DNA of 64,000 bases. It comes from Natrinema saccharevitans. Lineage in GTDB: Archaea > Halobacteriota > Halobacteria > Halobacteriales > Natrialbaceae. The stretch covers positions 434,001 through 498,000 of the forward strand of contig NZ_LWLN01000001.1 of NCBI RefSeq assembly GCF_001953745.1, read 5' to 3'. The translations under genes and the position numbers were made by a program. The notes below the pieces were generated by a model. It did not search any database and had not been told where the DNA came from. It saw only the letters and a list, made by a program, of their open reading frames with translations. This document shows positions 1 through 7,789 of this stretch, piece by piece (the stretch's first letter is position 1; every line of letters begins with the position of its first letter).

Positions 1-38
1 AGGATACCGTCGAACCGGGCGAAAAAGCAGTCGCGTAA
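1..38 (+). CDS. C-terminal end of an unidentified gene entering from the left
   Basis: One frame reads an 11-residue acidic tail (DTVEPGEKAVA) and stops with TAA at 36-38. It converges on the viral gene that ends at 74. The piece is too short to identify. If real it may be the last host or viral gene on the left side of the provirus. No repeat matching the right side of the island is visible here. Confidence 0.3.
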   Translation, partial: DTVEPGEKAVA

Positions 39-73
39 GCGCCTCTCGTCGCTTTTCTCTATTCGACCGCCGT

Positions 74-754
74 TTACCGAAGCGAGCCGCCCATTTCAGT
101 CCCTGGCCCGGCGTACAGCCCGGTCAACTTGCGCGGCTCGAAGACGAGAACGACATCGTTCTCGGAGGGACCGATCTCCACGTCGACCGGCGTGTACCAG
201 GTATAGTCGACGCCCTCTCGTCCGGAGTTGGCGACGAGGACGAAGTCGTCGTAGTTCGAGCGGAGCGTATAGACGGTAAACGTCCCGTCGTCCGCGACCG
301 GGCCGACCGTGGGGAGATCACCCATTGCCATGATGTACTTCGCGTCACCGAGGGGGTTTCCGTCCGTATCGATCGCGATGCCCCGCAGTGAGCGGAAATA
401 CGAGCCCGGAATGAGTGTGGTCTGCTCGAGGGAGACACCGAACGATGAACGTGTCTGTGGGGTCCGTCGGGCTACCCCTGCACCCAGTGGGTCAAAGGGA
501 ACTGACCGCCGAAGTGGCGTATTTTCCGCTCCAAGCCGTGCGGTCGTGGTGAACCCTGTCGTTGGGTCTGTAGACAGCGGGACGGGCGATCGAGTCCGCT
601 GTGCCGATGAGGCACGTCCGTCCCCCGCTCGAGAGTCGAACGCTACCGTCTGCCTGACCGGATCGTTCGACGGACTGAGACGGGAGATCGTCGTGAGCGG
701 TGTCGTCGCTATGCCGCCGTTGTCCATCGCAGCAGCGGTGGTGAGCGTGACCAT
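74..754 (-). CDS. Putative virion protein, last gene of the structural block
   Basis: A 226-residue protein of no recognised family. The first ~110 residues are Ser/Thr/Arg-rich and low complexity. The C-terminal ~115 residues look like a beta-rich domain (carboxypeptidase-regulatory-like phrases such as GIAIDTDGNPLGDAKYI). It starts 2 bases after the stop of the upstream gene and is the final member of the leftward block. Position at the end of a capsid operon and the beta-rich tail suggest a spike, vertex or host-recognition component (inference). The rest of the island right of it is viral, which supports a viral origin. Confidence 0.6.
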   Translation of the reverse strand: MVTLTTAAAMDNGGIATTPLTTISRLSPSNDPVRQTVAFDSRAGDGRASSAQRTRSPVPLSTDPTTGFTTTARLGAENTPLRRSVPFDPLGAGVARRTPQTRSSFGVSLEQTTLIPGSYFRSLRGIAIDTDGNPLGDAKYIMAMGDLPTVGPVADDGTFTVYTLRSNYDDFVLVANSGREGVDYTWYTPVDVEIGPSENDVVLVFEPRKLTGLYAGPGTEMGGSLR

Positions 755-756
755 GG

Positions 757-1752
757 TTATTCGTTCCGTAGACCGGCGCTGACGACGTTATTGCGGCTTG
801 CTCCCGACTGCTTGAAGACCTTGTAGCTCGTGCCGTCGTGAGTGAAATCGTCGCCGTGTGCGCCGCCCTCCTGGGCATCGTTTGGGACGGCCTCGTTGAG
901 GTATGCGACGGGCACGCTTTGATTCGTGTTCTTGTAGACCGCCGGATAGCGGAAGAAGAACGTGTCGTCCTCGCTCGAGGGGTTGATGATTCCCCAGTCG
1001 GCTGCCTCGAGGGGCGCGGAACCGTGGCCGACTGCGTCCACGTCGAAGGTTCGGGATTGCGACCAGTAGGAATTGAATCCGTAGGCCACGCTGTGGCACC
1101 GGAACGAGGTTCGAGTCGCCGCGAGGAACGGGACGGATGGATCGTCGAAGAATCGACTACCGAGGTAGTCGAAGACGGTCATACAGGCGATCCCGTTGTT
1201 GCCGTCGTTGTCGTTCCAGAGACCGATGTTGAATCCGTCGGCGTTCACGGACATGATGTAGCTGACGCTCGTTCCCCGGAGTACGTCTCGATTCAGGGAA
1301 TTCGAGCTGCCCCAGATACCGTACGTGGAACCGTTGTACCGGTCGTACGACTGGGTGACTACGTCGGTGTAGCTATCGCGAAGTTGGAAGCCGACGTTGT
1401 TCGTGAGGTCGTTCGCATCGGCGTTGCCGATGTTCGTGTCGCCGGCTGGGTAGTGTTCGGACGTATTCCAGTCCGACGAGTAGACGAGCCGAACGCCCGA
1501 CACATCGTCGTTGTCGTGATTGTCGAATCGGGAATGGTGGAGGTACAACAGCAGGTAGGTCCCAGTGTTGGTGTCCTCGAGGACGCGGCCGTTGTTGTGC
1601 CACTCCGTTCCGTCTTCGTCGTCTGTCTTCCCAGTACCGTCGTTCTGGACGTAGCTGTCAGCGTCACTCCAGTTATCGAATCCTGTGAGTGCGCCGACGA
1701 GATCGTCGATGAACGTCGCGTAGTCTGCGGTCTTTTCTCCGATAGTAGTCAT
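757..1752 (-). CDS. Putative virion spike or receptor-binding protein
   Basis: A 331-residue acidic protein rich in Asn, Asp, Tyr, Ser and Gly with no membrane segment. It looks like a secreted or virion-surface beta protein. It starts at ATG 1752, overlapping the stop of the upstream gene by four bases (ATGA), so it is translationally coupled. No named domain is recognised. Large aromatic-rich proteins at the distal end of SNJ1/SH1-type structural operons are often spike subunits, which is the basis for the proposed role (inference). Confidence 0.6.
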   Translation of the reverse strand: MTTIGEKTADYATFIDDLVGALTGFDNWSDADSYVQNDGTGKTDDEDGTEWHNNGRVLEDTNTGTYLLLYLHHSRFDNHDNDDVSGVRLVYSSDWNTSEHYPAGDTNIGNADANDLTNNVGFQLRDSYTDVVTQSYDRYNGSTYGIWGSSNSLNRDVLRGTSVSYIMSVNADGFNIGLWNDNDGNNGIACMTVFDYLGSRFFDDPSVPFLAATRTSFRCHSVAYGFNSYWSQSRTFDVDAVGHGSAPLEAADWGIINPSSEDDTFFFRYPAVYKNTNQSVPVAYLNEAVPNDAQEGGAHGDDFTHDGTSYKVFKQSGASRNNVVSAGLRNE

Positions 1753-2225
1753 TTGTTGGCTTTGACGATTACCTGCGTGTCGTTCGTGTCGTCGCTACGC
1801 TTCCGAATCCAAGCGCTCGAGGCACCGAGCCCGCCCGGCGGAGCTTCGTGGTACGGAGCGTTGCCCGGCTCGAGCGGGATCTTGCGATAGTCGCCGTCCG
1901 AGCGGAACGCGACGTAAATCGGTTCGGTGAATCCCCAGATCGTCACAGAGGAGGCTGGGAACCCCCAGTTGAGCCGTTCCTCGTCGGTCGAGGTCACCGC
2001 GAGCGGGCTTTCCGTGACGAAGTACGCCGCCTCCTGGCTGTCGTCCGCTTCGGGGTTGAGCGCCTCGACCGCGTTCTCCCCCCGATGCTCGAGCAACAGT
2101 GCGAGTAGCAGCCGCTCAGTGTCGCTCTCGACGAGGTCTTCGCCCCACGACGAGGCTCCGACGCCGTAGTCCTCGAGGACGCGCTCGATCGGGCTGTTGG
2201 GGCCGACCGTCGAGGAGCCGATCAC
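1749..2225 (-). CDS. Putative virion-associated protein of unknown function
   Basis: A 158-residue product if translation begins at GTG 2225, which overlaps the TGA of the upstream holin-like gene (GTGA). The reading frame stays open further upstream, but those residues are arginine-rich out-of-frame shadow. The protein is acidic, has no transmembrane helix and ends in a basic stretch (WIRKRSDDTNDTQVIVKANK). No family is recognised. It sits in the middle of the structural operon, so it is probably viral. Confidence 0.6.
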   Translation of the reverse strand: MIGSSTVGPNSPIERVLEDYGVGASSWGEDLVESDTERLLLALLLEHRGENAVEALNPEADDSQEAAYFVTESPLAVTSTDEERLNWGFPASSVTIWGFTEPIYVAFRSDGDYRKIPLEPGNAPYHEAPPGGLGASSAWIRKRSDDTNDTQVIVKANK

Positions 2226-2437
2226 GATGCATCCCCCTCCTGCTCGCCGCCGTCGGTCGCGACCGTCCGCACGTCGCGCCGGAGATCGCGCACGGCAGCC
2301 GTGTGTTCTTGGATCGCCTCGAGCCACTTGCTCCGCTCCTCGCGGCGTTGGTCGCGTTCTTTCAGGTAGAGGCGGTACATGAGCAGGAACGCGACGGTCG
2401 GGAAGCCGAAGTTGTTGAGCAAGGCGGTGGGTTCCAT
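2222..2437 (-). CDS. Small membrane protein, holin/YvrJ-like layout
   Basis: 71 residues: a short N-terminus, one hydrophobic helix (about residues 8-22, FGFPTVAFLLMYRLY), then a charged coiled-coil-like segment (KERDQRREERSKWLEAIQEH) and an acidic tail. This layout resembles phage BhlA/YvrJ-type small membrane proteins. It lies one base downstream of the repeat-rich gene and overlaps the next gene. It may act in membrane lesion or release, or be a minor protein of the internal virion membrane. The function is inference from layout only. Confidence 0.5.
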   Translation of the reverse strand: MEPTALLNNFGFPTVAFLLMYRLYLKERDQRREERSKWLEAIQEHTAAVRDLRRDVRTVATDGGEQEGDAS

Positions 2438-2438
2438 T

Positions 2439-3143
2439 CTAGATCAGCCCTCCGGTGAGGTTGCCCACGGCGTCGCCGGCACCGTCGACGAGGTTGCCGC
2501 CGGCATCGGTCGCACCGTCGACAAGGTTCCCACCAGCGTCGGTCGCGCCGTCGACGAGGTCGCCGCCGGCGTCGGCCGCGTCGTCACCGGCACCCATCAG
2601 ACCGCCGAAGAGGTCGCCGCCGGCGTCGGTGACGCCGTCGAAGGTGTCGCCGATCGTATCGCCGACACCGTCCGCGGAATCGGTCACGCCGTCCCACGTG
2701 TCACCAAGGACATCGCCACCGAAGTCGCTCGCGCCGTCCGCGAGGTCGGTCGCGCCGCCCCACACGTCGCCGATCGCGCCGCCGATCCCGCCGGCCGCGT
2801 CGGTCGAGCCGCCCCAGATGTCACCGACCGCGCCGCCGACACCGGCCGCGGCGTCGCCAGCTCCACCGGCAGCGTTGGTCGTCCCGCCGACTATGTTGCC
2901 GAGCGCGTCGCCGATCCCGTCGGCGGTCTGGCCGGGCCCGCGCATCATCTGCATCCAGCGATAGACGACGTAGCCGACGATCGCGACACCGATGACCATC
3001 GCGATGTTGAAGCCCTTGCTGTCCTTGGCCGCGTCGCCGAGATTGTCGGCGACATCGCTCATCGCCTCTGCGGCGGGCTCGGCAGCGTCGCCGGCCTTGT
3101 CGGCCGCTTCACCGGCGGCCAGGGCCGCTGCAGGTCCCGGCAT
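2439..3143 (-). CDS. Repeat-rich membrane protein of the virion
   Basis: 234 residues. Residues 1-45 are an Ala-rich amphipathic segment and 46-66 a hydrophobic helix (FNIAMVIGVAIVGYVVYRW). Residues ~70-234 are a low-complexity Gly/Asp/Ala array with an 11-residue period, clearest at the C-terminus (GDLVDGATDAG, GNLVDGATDAG, GNLVDGAGDAV). The repeats are also visible in DNA at 2455-2900. The helix plus long regular array suggests a membrane-anchored fibre or a membrane-remodelling component (inference). No family name is assigned. Confidence 0.65.
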   Translation of the reverse strand: MPGPAAALAAGEAADKAGDAAEPAAEAMSDVADNLGDAAKDSKGFNIAMVIGVAIVGYVVYRWMQMMRGPGQTADGIGDALGNIVGGTTNAAGGAGDAAAGVGGAVGDIWGGSTDAAGGIGGAIGDVWGGATDLADGASDFGGDVLGDTWDGVTDSADGVGDTIGDTFDGVTDAGGDLFGGLMGAGDDAADAGGDLVDGATDAGGNLVDGATDAGGNLVDGAGDAVGNLTGGLI

Positions 3144-3206
3144 CTATCTCACCTCCCTGTCGATACCGTCGGTGGGGCCTGTGAGCCCCTGCGTGTGTGC
3201 GTTCAT
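3144..3206 (-). CDS. Possible 20-residue peptide in the structural operon
   Basis: An ATG at 3206 overlaps the stop of the upstream gene and the frame ends one base before the next start codon. The peptide is MNAHTQGLTGPTDGIDREVR. Its only support is exact packing between two real genes. It could equally be untranslated spacer. Confidence 0.25.
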   Translation of the reverse strand: MNAHTQGLTGPTDGIDREVR

Positions 3207-3445
3207 GATCGGATCGTGACGAACACCAGCAGCACCACCTGCAGCGCCAGCAGGGCGATCATGATGTCGTCCTGCGTCCACTGCGTGCCGTAGACGAGCC
3301 GCGCCGTCGGACTCTCCGGCGGCTGCTGGGATTGATTCTGATTCGCCGGGCTCGAGGTCGTGGTCGCGGTGGGTTCCGACGACGTTCCCGTCGCGGTGAC
3401 CGCAAGCTCGCCGGGTTCGGTTCCTTCCGAAAGACCGCCCTGCAC
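3203..3445 (-). CDS. Small single-pass membrane protein of the virion module
   Basis: 80 residues. The N-terminal ~60 are Ser/Thr/Pro/Gln-rich and unstructured. A hydrophobic C-terminal helix (about 61-79, IMIALLALQVVLLVFVTI) makes it a tail-anchored protein. It follows the large capsid gene after 6 bases. Viruses with an internal lipid membrane encode several such proteins beside their capsid genes, so membrane-vesicle association is likely (inference). Confidence 0.6.
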   Translation of the reverse strand: MQGGLSEGTEPGELAVTATGTSSEPTATTTSSPANQNQSQQPPESPTARLVYGTQWTQDDIMIALLALQVVLLVFVTIRS

Positions 3446-3451
3446 GGGAGA

Positions 3452-4189
3452 TCACCCCGTGACTCCGATCATGTCCTGCTTGACGCGCGTCCCCAGCCCC
3501 TCGATGCGGGCCTCGGTCTGGAACCGCGGCAGCGAGAGCAGGGCGTTGTTCGCTCGAGGCGTCCCGTTGGCCCGTTCGGGGGCCTCGAACGCGACCTTGT
3601 ACGGCGCGTCGACAGCGACCTGCAGGCGGAACTTGCGGGGGACGTACGGCTGCAGCGGCGTCCGATCGAAGCCGAACGTGATTTCCTGCTGGGCCTGATC
3701 GCGAGTGTGCAGAATCGCCGTCTGTGCCTCCTTGAGCGTCTGGTTGACCTTGCCGCCCGCGCCGGGTGCGGTCTTGCGGATCTCGACCGACGCCGGGTTG
3801 CGAGCGACGTAGAAGACGTCGAGGTCGGTGTCAGTCCCGCTCGACGTGTAGTCGAAGGCGTTGGCGTCGTAGTCGACGCTGTCGGGCTGGACGACCGCTC
3901 CATCCTCCCACAGCAGGAAGTCCTGGGTCGTCGGGCTCTCGATCAGGTTGTGGCCGAGTTCGAACGTCTCGGAGTTGTCGGCCGTCCCGTCGGTCGCGAA
4001 GTGTTCGTGTGCCGGAAGAACGAGCCGAAGCTCGCTGTCCGGGTCGTCCCGGAGCTGGAGCGCCCGCCCAGTCTCGATCTCCGCGACGACCGACTCCTCT
4101 CCCGGGGTTCCCGCTTGGGTGTTGAACTCACGGAGAGAGACGCTGCCAGGGACCCAGTCGGCCGACTTGAGTTGCCTCTTGACCGACAT
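3452..4189 (-). CDS. Large major capsid protein candidate (single jelly-roll type)
   Basis: 245 residues, no transmembrane helix, many short beta-strand-like segments. SH1 VP4 (about 230 residues) and P23-77 VP17 (about 290) are the large capsid proteins of related viruses, and in those genomes the large subunit gene directly follows the small one, as here. The ATG at 4189 shares its first base with the last base of the upstream stop. In the family, two single-jelly-roll proteins together build pseudo-hexameric capsomers. Assignment rests on size, order and neighbours, not on a recognised motif. Confidence 0.7.
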   Translation of the reverse strand: MSVKRQLKSADWVPGSVSLREFNTQAGTPGEESVVAEIETGRALQLRDDPDSELRLVLPAHEHFATDGTADNSETFELGHNLIESPTTQDFLLWEDGAVVQPDSVDYDANAFDYTSSGTDTDLDVFYVARNPASVEIRKTAPGAGGKVNQTLKEAQTAILHTRDQAQQEITFGFDRTPLQPYVPRKFRLQVAVDAPYKVAFEAPERANGTPRANNALLSLPRFQTEARIEGLGTRVKQDMIGVTG

Positions 4190-4680
4190 TACTCGAGGTC
4201 CACCTCCGCCAGCGCCGACTCCTCGAAGTAGATCTCACTCTGCGAGTGGTCGATCTGGGCCGACGACTCGACGAGGAGATACGCCTCGTCGATGTCGCGG
4301 ACCTCGAGGCCGTTCCCCTTGAGGGCGTGCTTGATCGCGTCGACTTTCCGGTCGTCCTGCTGGTCCGAGACTGAGTTCTTGATGTAGCTCGCGATGGTCG
4401 ACTTCGGATCAGAAACGACCTGAATCGACTCGTCGGTCGGTGCCTGGTACCCGATCGCGACGCGGGTACTGGCCGGCATCGGATTCCCGTTCGTGTCGAC
4501 GAACTTCCCGTAGATCGGGATGCCGGCCTTGTCGCCTACGTCGACGCGGTTGCGGAAGAGGACGCCGACGCCGTCTTTGGGGTTGATCGACAGCACCGGA
4601 GTGAGTTGGTCCGGCGTGTTCGTCTGCGTCTCGACATACTTGCTCGAGTCGCCGAGGGCGGCGTACAGTTGCAGACTCAT
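4189..4680 (-). CDS. Small major capsid protein candidate (single jelly-roll type)
   Basis: 163 residues, acidic, beta-rich, starting MSLQLYAALGDSSKYVE. Size and position immediately upstream of the larger capsid candidate match SH1 VP7 and P23-77 VP16. It begins one base from the stop of the upstream membrane-protein gene, so the pair should be made stoichiometrically from one transcript. Phrases such as GIPIYGKFVDTNGNPM look like outer-surface strands. Assignment is by synteny and size. Confidence 0.7.
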   Translation of the reverse strand: MSLQLYAALGDSSKYVETQTNTPDQLTPVLSINPKDGVGVLFRNRVDVGDKAGIPIYGKFVDTNGNPMPASTRVAIGYQAPTDESIQVVSDPKSTIASYIKNSVSDQQDDRKVDAIKHALKGNGLEVRDIDEAYLLVESSAQIDHSQSEIYFEESALAEVDLE

Positions 4681-4956
4681 CTACGCCAGCACCTCGTTGA
4701 TCATGCCCTGAGCGTTGAAGCGCTCGGCAGCCTCGCGGACGGCGAATGCGCCCGATCCGAGGGTGAATGCTCGGTTGTTGACGACCATCTCGCCGACAGC
4801 CATCCCACCGATACCGAAGATTTCCGACGGGAGCATCGTCCCCGTCGCGGTGTCGACGAGGTACGGAACGAGGTAGCCGCCCGCGACGAAGCCGACATCC
4901 ATCCACACGTCACTGTCAGTCAGGACCTCCGTGGCCTGATCGAATTGCATTGCCAT
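4681..4956 (-). CDS. Small hydrophobic virion membrane protein
   Basis: 91 residues with two Gly-rich hydrophobic segments (about 21-34 and 45-58: VGFVAGGYLVPYLV and IFGIGGMAVGEMVV). It lies directly upstream of the small capsid gene. An embedded membrane-vesicle protein is likely for a virus with an internal membrane (inference). Not a recognised family. Confidence 0.6.
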   Translation of the reverse strand: MAMQFDQATEVLTDSDVWMDVGFVAGGYLVPYLVDTATGTMLPSEIFGIGGMAVGEMVVNNRAFTLGSGAFAVREAAERFNAQGMINEVLA

Positions 4957-5058
4957 GCGACCCGACCAAACAGCCGAAAACAGGAATAAGAGCGCGTTAG
5001 AACCGCAGTCAGCCGACGCGGACCGCAGCGGTTGCCCGCAGTTGCCCGCGGACCGCCG

Positions 5059-5235
5059 TCACGGCCGCGGCCGCTGTCGGCCACGATCGTCCTCGAGGTC
5101 CTGTTCGAAGTCCGCCATCAGGGCCCCAACGACATCGGCCCGCGAAAGTTCGTGACCGCGACGGTCCTCGAGGCGATCTTGAATCCGTTCGAACTGGTCG
5201 GCCTTGCTCCCGCGGAGCGTGATGTCGGTTCTCAT
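5059..5235 (-). CDS. Small ribbon-helix-helix-like protein
   Basis: A 58-residue product from ATG 5235 to TGA 5059-5061, placed 6 bases after the ATPase gene. It begins MRTDITLRGSKADQFERIQD, a short strand followed by helices, as in ribbon-helix-helix DNA-binding proteins. It ends in an Arg/Pro-rich basic tail. It could bind DNA during packaging or regulate the operon. The fold assignment is from pattern only. Confidence 0.5.
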   Translation of the reverse strand: MRTDITLRGSKADQFERIQDRLEDRRGHELSRADVVGALMADFEQDLEDDRGRQRPRP

Positions 5236-5241
5236 CGTGAG

Positions 5242-6030
5242 TTAGTCGTCGAAGGGGTGTTTGATCCGGACCCGGTCGCTCCCGTAGTGGGTACTCTCGA
5301 GCGTCCAATCGCGCGAGTCGATCCGCTGCAGCGTTGTATCGTCCGAGTAGATCCACTCGGAACCGATCGTGTTGCCCGCGTCGTCGCTGAACCGGCGAAG
5401 CGTGAGCGGTTCGCCGTCGACGAGGAGATCGTCGGGAAGCGTCCGCGGGCAGGTTTCGGCGTCGGCCTTGTGAACGTCGGCCGGGTACTCGACGATGCCG
5501 CGGACCTTGTCGAGGTCGTTGCCGGAGCCGAAGCCGCCGAGCATCGACGCCTGACACTGTGAGGCGATGTCTTCGTCGAGTTTCGCGAACCGCTGAGTGA
5601 CCCACCCGACGCCCATTCCGTCGCCGTGCCACGTCGTCGCGAGCGTGTCGAAAGCGTCCGGGTAGCCCTTCCCTTGCGGCGCGAGCCGGTGGGCCTCGTC
5701 CAACCCGAGGAACGTCCGTTCGTCCAGCTGGGCCAGCGCCTCGATCACCGTCGCGATCGTCTCGCGCCAGGCGTCGTCGGTCATCCCGTCGCGACCGAGC
5801 TGCAGGTTCCCGTTGTCCTCAAGGATCTGCCGCCACTCGGCCCGAGACAGGTTCTCCGTGCCGGGTCGGACCGGGAGCCGCTGCAGGAGTCCCGACTCGA
5901 CCAGCCCGGTGTACTCGTCCTTGTAGTCGACGAGAACCGTCCGGTCGTACTCCGGCGCGTTGCGCTCCGTGTACGCCTGTAGGCCGTAGCTTTTCCCCCA
6001 GTTCGTGCGGGCACCGAACGCGAGGTTCAT
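5242..6030 (-). CDS. Genome-packaging ATPase, HerA/FtsK superfamily
   Basis: 262 residues. Walker A is GARTNWGKS at residues 6-14, only five residues from the start as in packaging ATPases of PRD1/SH1-like viruses. Walker B is FLGLDEAH (107-114) and a sensor-like segment WVTQR is at 143-147. The enzyme should hydrolyse ATP to drive double-stranded DNA into a preformed procapsid. It overlaps the upstream gene by four bases and lies about 0.9 kb upstream of the capsid pair, the layout of SNJ1-like viruses. This is the best family marker of the block. Confidence 0.85.
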   Translation of the reverse strand: MNLAFGARTNWGKSYGLQAYTERNAPEYDRTVLVDYKDEYTGLVESGLLQRLPVRPGTENLSRAEWRQILEDNGNLQLGRDGMTDDAWRETIATVIEALAQLDERTFLGLDEAHRLAPQGKGYPDAFDTLATTWHGDGMGVGWVTQRFAKLDEDIASQCQASMLGGFGSGNDLDKVRGIVEYPADVHKADAETCPRTLPDDLLVDGEPLTLRRFSDDAGNTIGSEWIYSDDTTLQRIDSRDWTLESTHYGSDRVRIKHPFDD

Positions 6031-6605
6031 TCCTCGAGGTCCTCCGCTACCTCGTAGATGCCTTGCTCGGCCATCTCGAGCCCGCCGGCGAGTGCCTCCT
6101 CAAGGACGGCTTGCCGTCTCTCGTCGGACCACTCGATGACGGCCTCGCGGAACGTCTCGAGGTCGTCGACATCGAAGCGGGCCCGAACGTGGGCCGTCGC
6201 GAGTTCGTCGACGCCGCCCTCGATTCCCTGCTCACGGTAGCGGTCGGCCCACGTCTCTTTGGTCTCCTGCCACTCTTCCGCCGTCTGGTCGGCGTACTGA
6301 GCGGCTTCCTCAGCGTTCTCGAGGTCGTGCATCGCCTCCGTGACGTACCACGAGGGGAGCGAGCCGTCGATCATCGCGAGGGCCATCGAGCGGATTTGAC
6401 CGACGCGGTCGTCGACCGTCGGCAGTCCCTCGATGGGTTCGATGTCGTCGCCGGCCGCCTCCTGGAGGTCGGCGACGGCCTCCATGATCCGCCGCTCGCG
6501 ATGGGCGACGATCGAGAGGAACGCCTCGGCCTGCTGGCTCTTGAAGAACTGTTCTGCCATCGCTTTCCGTGGATCTCCGCCGGTTGCAAGATTTCGCAGA
6601 TTCAT
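6027..6605 (-). CDS. Putative viral helical protein upstream of the ATPase
   Basis: 192 residues from ATG 6605, overlapping the upstream stop by four bases. Almost entirely alpha-helical and acidic with coiled-coil-like stretches (EEWQETKETWADRYREQ). No membrane segment and no known motif. Context points to a packaging or virion-assembly accessory factor (inference). Confidence 0.6.
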   Translation of the reverse strand: MNLRNLATGGDPRKAMAEQFFKSQQAEAFLSIVAHRERRIMEAVADLQEAAGDDIEPIEGLPTVDDRVGQIRSMALAMIDGSLPSWYVTEAMHDLENAEEAAQYADQTAEEWQETKETWADRYREQGIEGGVDELATAHVRARFDVDDLETFREAVIEWSDERRQAVLEEALAGGLEMAEQGIYEVAEDLEE

Positions 6606-7141
6606 GCTTCCTCCATCGAAAGGTCGTTCATCGAATCGAGCGCGCCGTCGAGCATCTCCGCGTCCTCGACGAGGACCATCACCGCGAACAGAGACGTGAA
6701 CGCGACGAGCCCCTGTCCGGGTCCGAGGTCGGGATCTCCGCCGAAGTTCTCGGCGTACCACTGATCGAAGTAGTCGTCCAAGTCGAGGTCCTTCGCGAGG
6801 GCCGCGTACTCCTCGATCGACTCCGATCGGTCGTCGACGCCCGACCCCATCCGTTCCTGCCCGATGGTCGCACCTGCTCCGAGCGCCTTGCAGTAGATGT
6901 GGCCGGGAGTGAGGTCGTTCGACGACTCGTCCGCGCCGTCGCCGGCGTCCGGATCGTCCGCTGGGTCGTCGACATCTACCTCGTCGCCGGCGTCGTCGGC
7001 ATCATCCTCGGCATCGGCCGCGGCGACCTGCTCGGCGATCTCCGGGTCGACCTCCGCATAGGCGTCCTCCTCGAGTTCGGGCCCGGGTTCGTCACCGGCG
7101 TCCTCGAGGTCGTCCTCGGGCTCGTCGCCGGCGTCGCTCAC
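6602..7141 (-). CDS. Highly acidic viral protein with C-terminal hydrophobic segment
   Basis: 179 residues. Residues 1-75 are an extreme Asp/Glu/Ala tract. A more structured part follows (SSNDLTPGHIYCKALGAGATIG). A hydrophobic stretch (about 145-158, GLVAFTSLFAVMVLV) lies near the C-terminus. Overlaps both neighbours by four bases. The acidic tract could mimic DNA or bind a basic partner, which is speculation. Confidence 0.55.
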   Translation of the reverse strand: MSDAGDEPEDDLEDAGDEPGPELEEDAYAEVDPEIAEQVAAADAEDDADDAGDEVDVDDPADDPDAGDGADESSNDLTPGHIYCKALGAGATIGQERMGSGVDDRSESIEEYAALAKDLDLDDYFDQWYAENFGGDPDLGPGQGLVAFTSLFAVMVLVEDAEMLDGALDSMNDLSMEEA

Positions 7142-7785
7142 CGGAGGCCACCCCCACTTTCGCGGTCGATGCCGTTGCCGGTCGATTCGTCCTCATCGTC
7201 GGGGGTCGGGTCGGCCGAGTCGACATCGATCGAGTCCGACCGGCGGCGACGCCACAGAACGATCACGACGGCGATCGCGACGGCCGCTCCGATCAGGAGC
7301 GCGGTCGTCCGAAGACTCGGTCCGCCGAACGAGGGGCCGGTCGAGGGGGTCGACCCACCGCTCGAGGGCCCCTGAGGGCCCCCTGTTTGCTGGTCGTCGC
7401 TCTGGTCGTCTGGGTCCCACGGGTCCTTGCTGTCTTCGGGTTCTCCCTGGTCGTCCGGTTGGTCGTCGTTGGTCGTGGTCATGTCGTCGTCGCTCGAGGG
7501 GCTGGTCGAGGGGCCCGAGCCACCGCTCGAGGCCCCCTGATCGCCCCCTTCTTGCTGGTCAGTTTGCTGGTCGTCGTCGCTCTCGTCCCCCTTGCCGTCC
7601 CCTGCTTTGCCTGCCTCGGGGGCCTCTACCCACGCCCCTGCGTCCCGAGCCTGCTGGTGGTCGTCGTCCGGCTTAGCGTTGACGTGGCCCTGAACCCCTT
7701 CCTTGGAGGCAAACGGCGGTTGGTCGTCGTCCCATTCGTCTTCGTGCTTCTCGCACCCCTCTACGGGGCAGTAGTAGCCTGTCAT
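7138..7785 (-). CDS. Zinc-finger, low-complexity, tail-anchored viral protein
   Basis: 215 residues. An N-terminal C2H2-like finger (YYCPVEGCEKH ... GHVNAKPDDDH, residues 4-42) is followed by a long Asp/Gln/Ser/Gly linker. The linker carries two near-copies of a Ser/Gly/Pro motif (GASSGGSGPSTSPS and GPSSGGSTPSTGPS). One C-terminal membrane helix (about 162-178, TALLIGAAVAIAVVIVLW) is followed by RRRR. A finger inside the cell tethered to membrane could link DNA to the virion membrane or to the membrane assembly site (inference). Confidence 0.6.
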   Translation of the reverse strand: MTGYYCPVEGCEKHEDEWDDDQPPFASKEGVQGHVNAKPDDDHQQARDAGAWVEAPEAGKAGDGKGDESDDDQQTDQQEGGDQGASSGGSGPSTSPSSDDDMTTTNDDQPDDQGEPEDSKDPWDPDDQSDDQQTGGPQGPSSGGSTPSTGPSFGGPSLRTTALLIGAAVAIAVVIVLWRRRRSDSIDVDSADPTPDDEDESTGNGIDRESGGGLR

Positions 7786-7789
7786 GGTG

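Noticed and set aside
838-1890. Long plus-strand frame opposite the putative spike gene
   Set aside because: Valine/Arg-rich antisense shadow; the minus-strand frame has sensible composition and coupled starts.
2455-2964. Plus-strand Ser/Pro-rich frame over the repeat gene
   Set aside because: It is the complement of the Gly/Asp array; the minus-strand gene fits the operon and has a membrane helix.
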